The notes below the pieces were generated by a model. It was not told where the DNA came from, ran no database searches, and was given only the letters and a program-made list of their open reading frames with translations. A stretch of 36,067 nt of DNA from positions 1 through 36,067 of the forward strand of contig JAIFKU010000041.1 in assembly GCA_020049495.1 (NCBI GenBank), in the 5' to 3' direction. Position numbers and translations under genes: made by a program. Of this stretch, positions 34,336 through 36,067 are shown in pieces; position 1 is the stretch's first letter, and every line of letters begins with the position of its first letter. Source of the stretch: Accumulibacter sp. Lineage in GTDB: Bacteria; Pseudomonadota; Gammaproteobacteria; Burkholderiales; Rhodocyclaceae.

Positions 34336-34366
34336 CATGGTGCAGCACCTGTATGTGGAGTAATTC

Positions 34367-35854
34367 ATGACTGAATCGGTCTTCAACCGGTTGGCCGCCG
34401 AAGGCTATAACCGTATCCCCGTGACGCTCGAGACCTTCGCCGATCTCGACACGCCGCTGTCGATCTATCTCAAGTTGGCCAACGGCCCCTACACCTACCT
34501 GCTCGAGTCGGTGCAGGGCGGCGAGCGCTTCGGCCGCTACTCGATCATCGGCCTGGCCAGTCCGACACGCCTGGTCGTCAATGCCAACCAGGTGCTGGTG
34601 CTGACCGGCAACCGCATCGCCGAGCGCGAGGACGACAGCAACCCGCTCGAGTTTATCGGCAACTACATGAAGCGCTTTCGCGCCGCGCCGCTGGCCGGTC
34701 TGCCGCGCTTCTGCGGCGGTCTGGTCGGCTGCTTCGGCTACGACACGGTGCGCTACATCGAAACGAAACTGTCGCGCACGCGCAAGAGCGGCAAGGTCGT
34801 CGACGAACTCGGCACGCCCGACATCGTGCTGCTGCTGTCCGAGGAAATCGCCGTCGTCGACAATCTCTCGGGCAAGCTGACCCTGGTCGTCTATGCCGAA
34901 CCCGGTGTACCTGGTGCCTACCAGAAAGCGCAAGCGCGCCTGCGCGAACTGTTGGCCCGGCTGCGCGATCCGGTGAGCATCCCGGTCGAGTCGCCGCGGC
35001 CATCGCAGGCCGCCGTCTCGCTGTTCGGCGAGGCGCACTTCAAGCAGGCGGTGCTCAGGGCCAAGCGCTACATCACCGACGGCGATATCATGCAGGTCGT
35101 CCTCTCGCAGCGCATGAGCAAGCCCTACACCGCCAGTCCGCTGGCGCTCTATCGTTCGCTGCGCTCGCTCAACCCGTCGCCCTACATGTTCTACTTCGAC
35201 TTCGAGGATTTCCACGTCGTTGGCGCCTCGCCGGAGATCCTTGTGCGCCTTGAAGGCGATACCGTCACGGTGCGGCCGATCGCCGGCACGCGCAAGCGCG
35301 GCGCCACCTTCGACGAGGACCAGGCGCTCGCCGCCGAACTCCTGGCCGACGAAAAGGAGCGCGCCGAGCACGTGCAGCTGCTCGATCTCGGGCGTAACGA
35401 CGCCGGTCGTGTGGCACGTATCGGCAGCGTCAAGCTGACCGAGAACATGCTCATCGAGCGTTACTCCCACGTCATGCATATTGTCTCCAACGTCGAAGGC
35501 AAGCTGCAGGCCGGCCTCAATGCGCTCGACGTGCTCAAGGCCACCTTCCCGGCCGGAACCGTCTCCGGTGCGCCGAAAGTGCGCGCCATGGAGATCATCG
35601 ACGAACTCGAGCCGATCAAGCGCGGCATCTACGCCGGAGCTGTCGGCTACCTCGGCTTCCATGGTGACATGGACCTGGCCATCGCCATCCGCACTGCCGT
35701 CGTCAAGGACGGCCGGCTGCACGTGCAGGCCGGTGCCGGCATCGTTGCCGACTCCGACCCGGCGTCCGAATGGCAGGAGACCGAGAACAAGGCCCGTGCC
35801 ATCCTGCGCGCGGCGGAACTCGCCGAGCAGGGGCTGGATACGCGGTTTGAGTAA
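34367..35854 (+). CDS. trpE: Anthranilate synthase component I
   Basis: The 495-residue protein is full length for TrpE. The LLES element of the tryptophan feedback site is at residues 45-48 in YTYLLESVQGGERFGRYS. The chorismate-binding domain carries GDIMQVVLSQRM, PSPYMFYFDF, PIAGTRKRG, DEKERAEHVQLLDLGRND, FPAGTVSGAPKVRAMEII and the C-terminal VQAGAGIVADSDP. With the glutaminase TrpG it makes anthranilate from chorismate, the first committed step of tryptophan synthesis. GGAG precedes the ATG. Regulation probably combines feedback inhibition with the upstream leader-peptide attenuator. trpG is not seen before the window ends. Confidence 0.98.
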   Translation: MTESVFNRLAAEGYNRIPVTLETFADLDTPLSIYLKLANGPYTYLLESVQGGERFGRYSIIGLASPTRLVVNANQVLVLTGNRIAEREDDSNPLEFIGNYMKRFRAAPLAGLPRFCGGLVGCFGYDTVRYIETKLSRTRKSGKVVDELGTPDIVLLLSEEIAVVDNLSGKLTLVVYAEPGVPGAYQKAQARLRELLARLRDPVSIPVESPRPSQAAVSLFGEAHFKQAVLRAKRYITDGDIMQVVLSQRMSKPYTASPLALYRSLRSLNPSPYMFYFDFEDFHVVGASPEILVRLEGDTVTVRPIAGTRKRGATFDEDQALAAELLADEKERAEHVQLLDLGRNDAGRVARIGSVKLTENMLIERYSHVMHIVSNVEGKLQAGLNALDVLKATFPAGTVSGAPKVRAMEIIDELEPIKRGIYAGAVGYLGFHGDMDLAIAIRTAVVKDGRLHVQAGAGIVADSDPASEWQETENKARAILRAAELAEQGLDTRFE

Positions 35855-35873
35855 TTGAGTTAACCGCTTTCAA

Positions 35874-35906
35874 CGCAGAGGGCGCAGAGACGCAGAGAAC
35901 GCAGAG
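35874..35906 (+). repeat. Tandem GCAGAG repeat before the GxxExxY gene
   Basis: GCAGAG occurs four times at 35875, 35884, 35892 and 35901, spaced 9, 8 and 9 bases, ending directly at the ATG of the next gene. The purine-rich GAGA units may double as its ribosome binding site. From general experience, similar CGCAGAG arrays often occur next to GxxExxY-family genes in unrelated bacteria. Confidence 0.75.
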
Positions 35907-36067
35907 ATGGAAAACAATACACTTTCGGGTGAAGTGATTGGTGCAGCGATAGAGGTTCATCGCGTGCTGGGGCCGGGGCTTCTGGAGTCGGCTTATGAGT
36001 TGGCTCTTGAGCGAGAGTTGGTTTTGCGTGGCATGAGCGTCGAGCGTCAGAAGGCGGTTCCGCTGGA
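35907..36067 (+). CDS. GxxExxY-family protein, N-terminal fragment
   Basis: The reading frame from the ATG at 35907 runs off the window after 53 codons. It begins MENNTLSGEVIGAAIEVHR and contains GLLESAY, the GxxExxY motif that names the family, followed by ALERELVLRG and VERQKAVPL. The family is related to PD-(D/E)XK nucleases and is usually about 120-140 residues; its function is unknown. It follows trpE after 52 bp and a tandem repeat, and is unlikely to belong to the trp unit functionally. Confidence 0.9.
   Translation, partial: MENNTLSGEVIGAAIEVHRVLGPGLLESAYELALERELVLRGMSVERQKAVPL

Noticed and set aside
34229-35722. A 497-codon open frame on the minus strand
   Set aside because: It mirrors trpE, which is full length and certain; the antisense product is His/Asp/Arg-rich without domains.

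Overview
The window looks like a chromosomal segment of a GC-rich betaproteobacterium. A Rhodocyclales-type relative (Azonexus/Dechloromonas/Accumulibacter/Propionivibrio-like) is my inference from gene content and style, not a measured placement. Supporting content: sucCD, rpe-gph-trpE in a row, a DegS-like protease next to a Nif3 gene, a DUF2889 gene and a large CHASE2/GAF signalling cluster. No tRNA, rRNA, CRISPR array, intact insertion sequence or prophage was recognised.

Layout. 1-4053 (minus strand) is a catabolic/transport operon: a split transketolase (two genes), an Asp/Glu-racemase-like enzyme, an ABC importer ATPase and the first codons of what is probably the solute-binding protein. 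A divergent GntR/FCD regulator (4220-4897) shares an AT-rich, palindrome-bearing control region with it. 5137-10078 holds a DegS-like protease and a Nif3-family gene (divergent, 20 bp apart), a FAH-family hydrolase, a MATE exporter and a Phd/PIN toxin-antitoxin pair. 10265-12037 is an M61 aminopeptidase. 12497-15159 is DUF2889-sucC-sucD, ended by a clear terminator. 15245-17464 has an aldo/keto reductase diverging from a cupin-racemase pair. 17621-19950 has a fused alpha-carbonic anhydrase and an ornithine-cyclodeaminase-family gene.

20082-32601 is the most interesting part: eight same-strand genes for signal transduction. They are a CHASE2 receptor Ser/Thr kinase, a PP2C phosphatase, an FHA protein, a CHASE2 receptor adenylate cyclase, a metallo-beta-lactamase-fold cyclic-nucleotide phosphodiesterase, a cyclic-nucleotide-binding/rhodanese fusion, a GAF-GspE/PilB-type ATPase and a GAF-HD-GYP protein. 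The first six are nearly contiguous (gaps of 6-31 bp); the last two follow a MITE-like repeat. The set contains a writer, eraser and reader for protein phosphorylation, the same for cAMP, a probable c-di-GMP eraser and a secretion-type motor ATPase. The two receptors share one kind of extracytoplasmic sensor, and the last two proteins share one kind of GAF domain.

32822-35854 is rpe-gph-trpE. A 25-residue reading frame with three Trp codons lies between gph and trpE and looks like a trp leader peptide. The right edge enters a GxxExxY-family gene preceded by tandem GCAGAG repeats. Three MITE/REP-like inverted-repeat elements (7067-7256, 17510-17609, 28470-28614) sit between genes, two of them flanked by CTAR-type 4-bp direct repeats.
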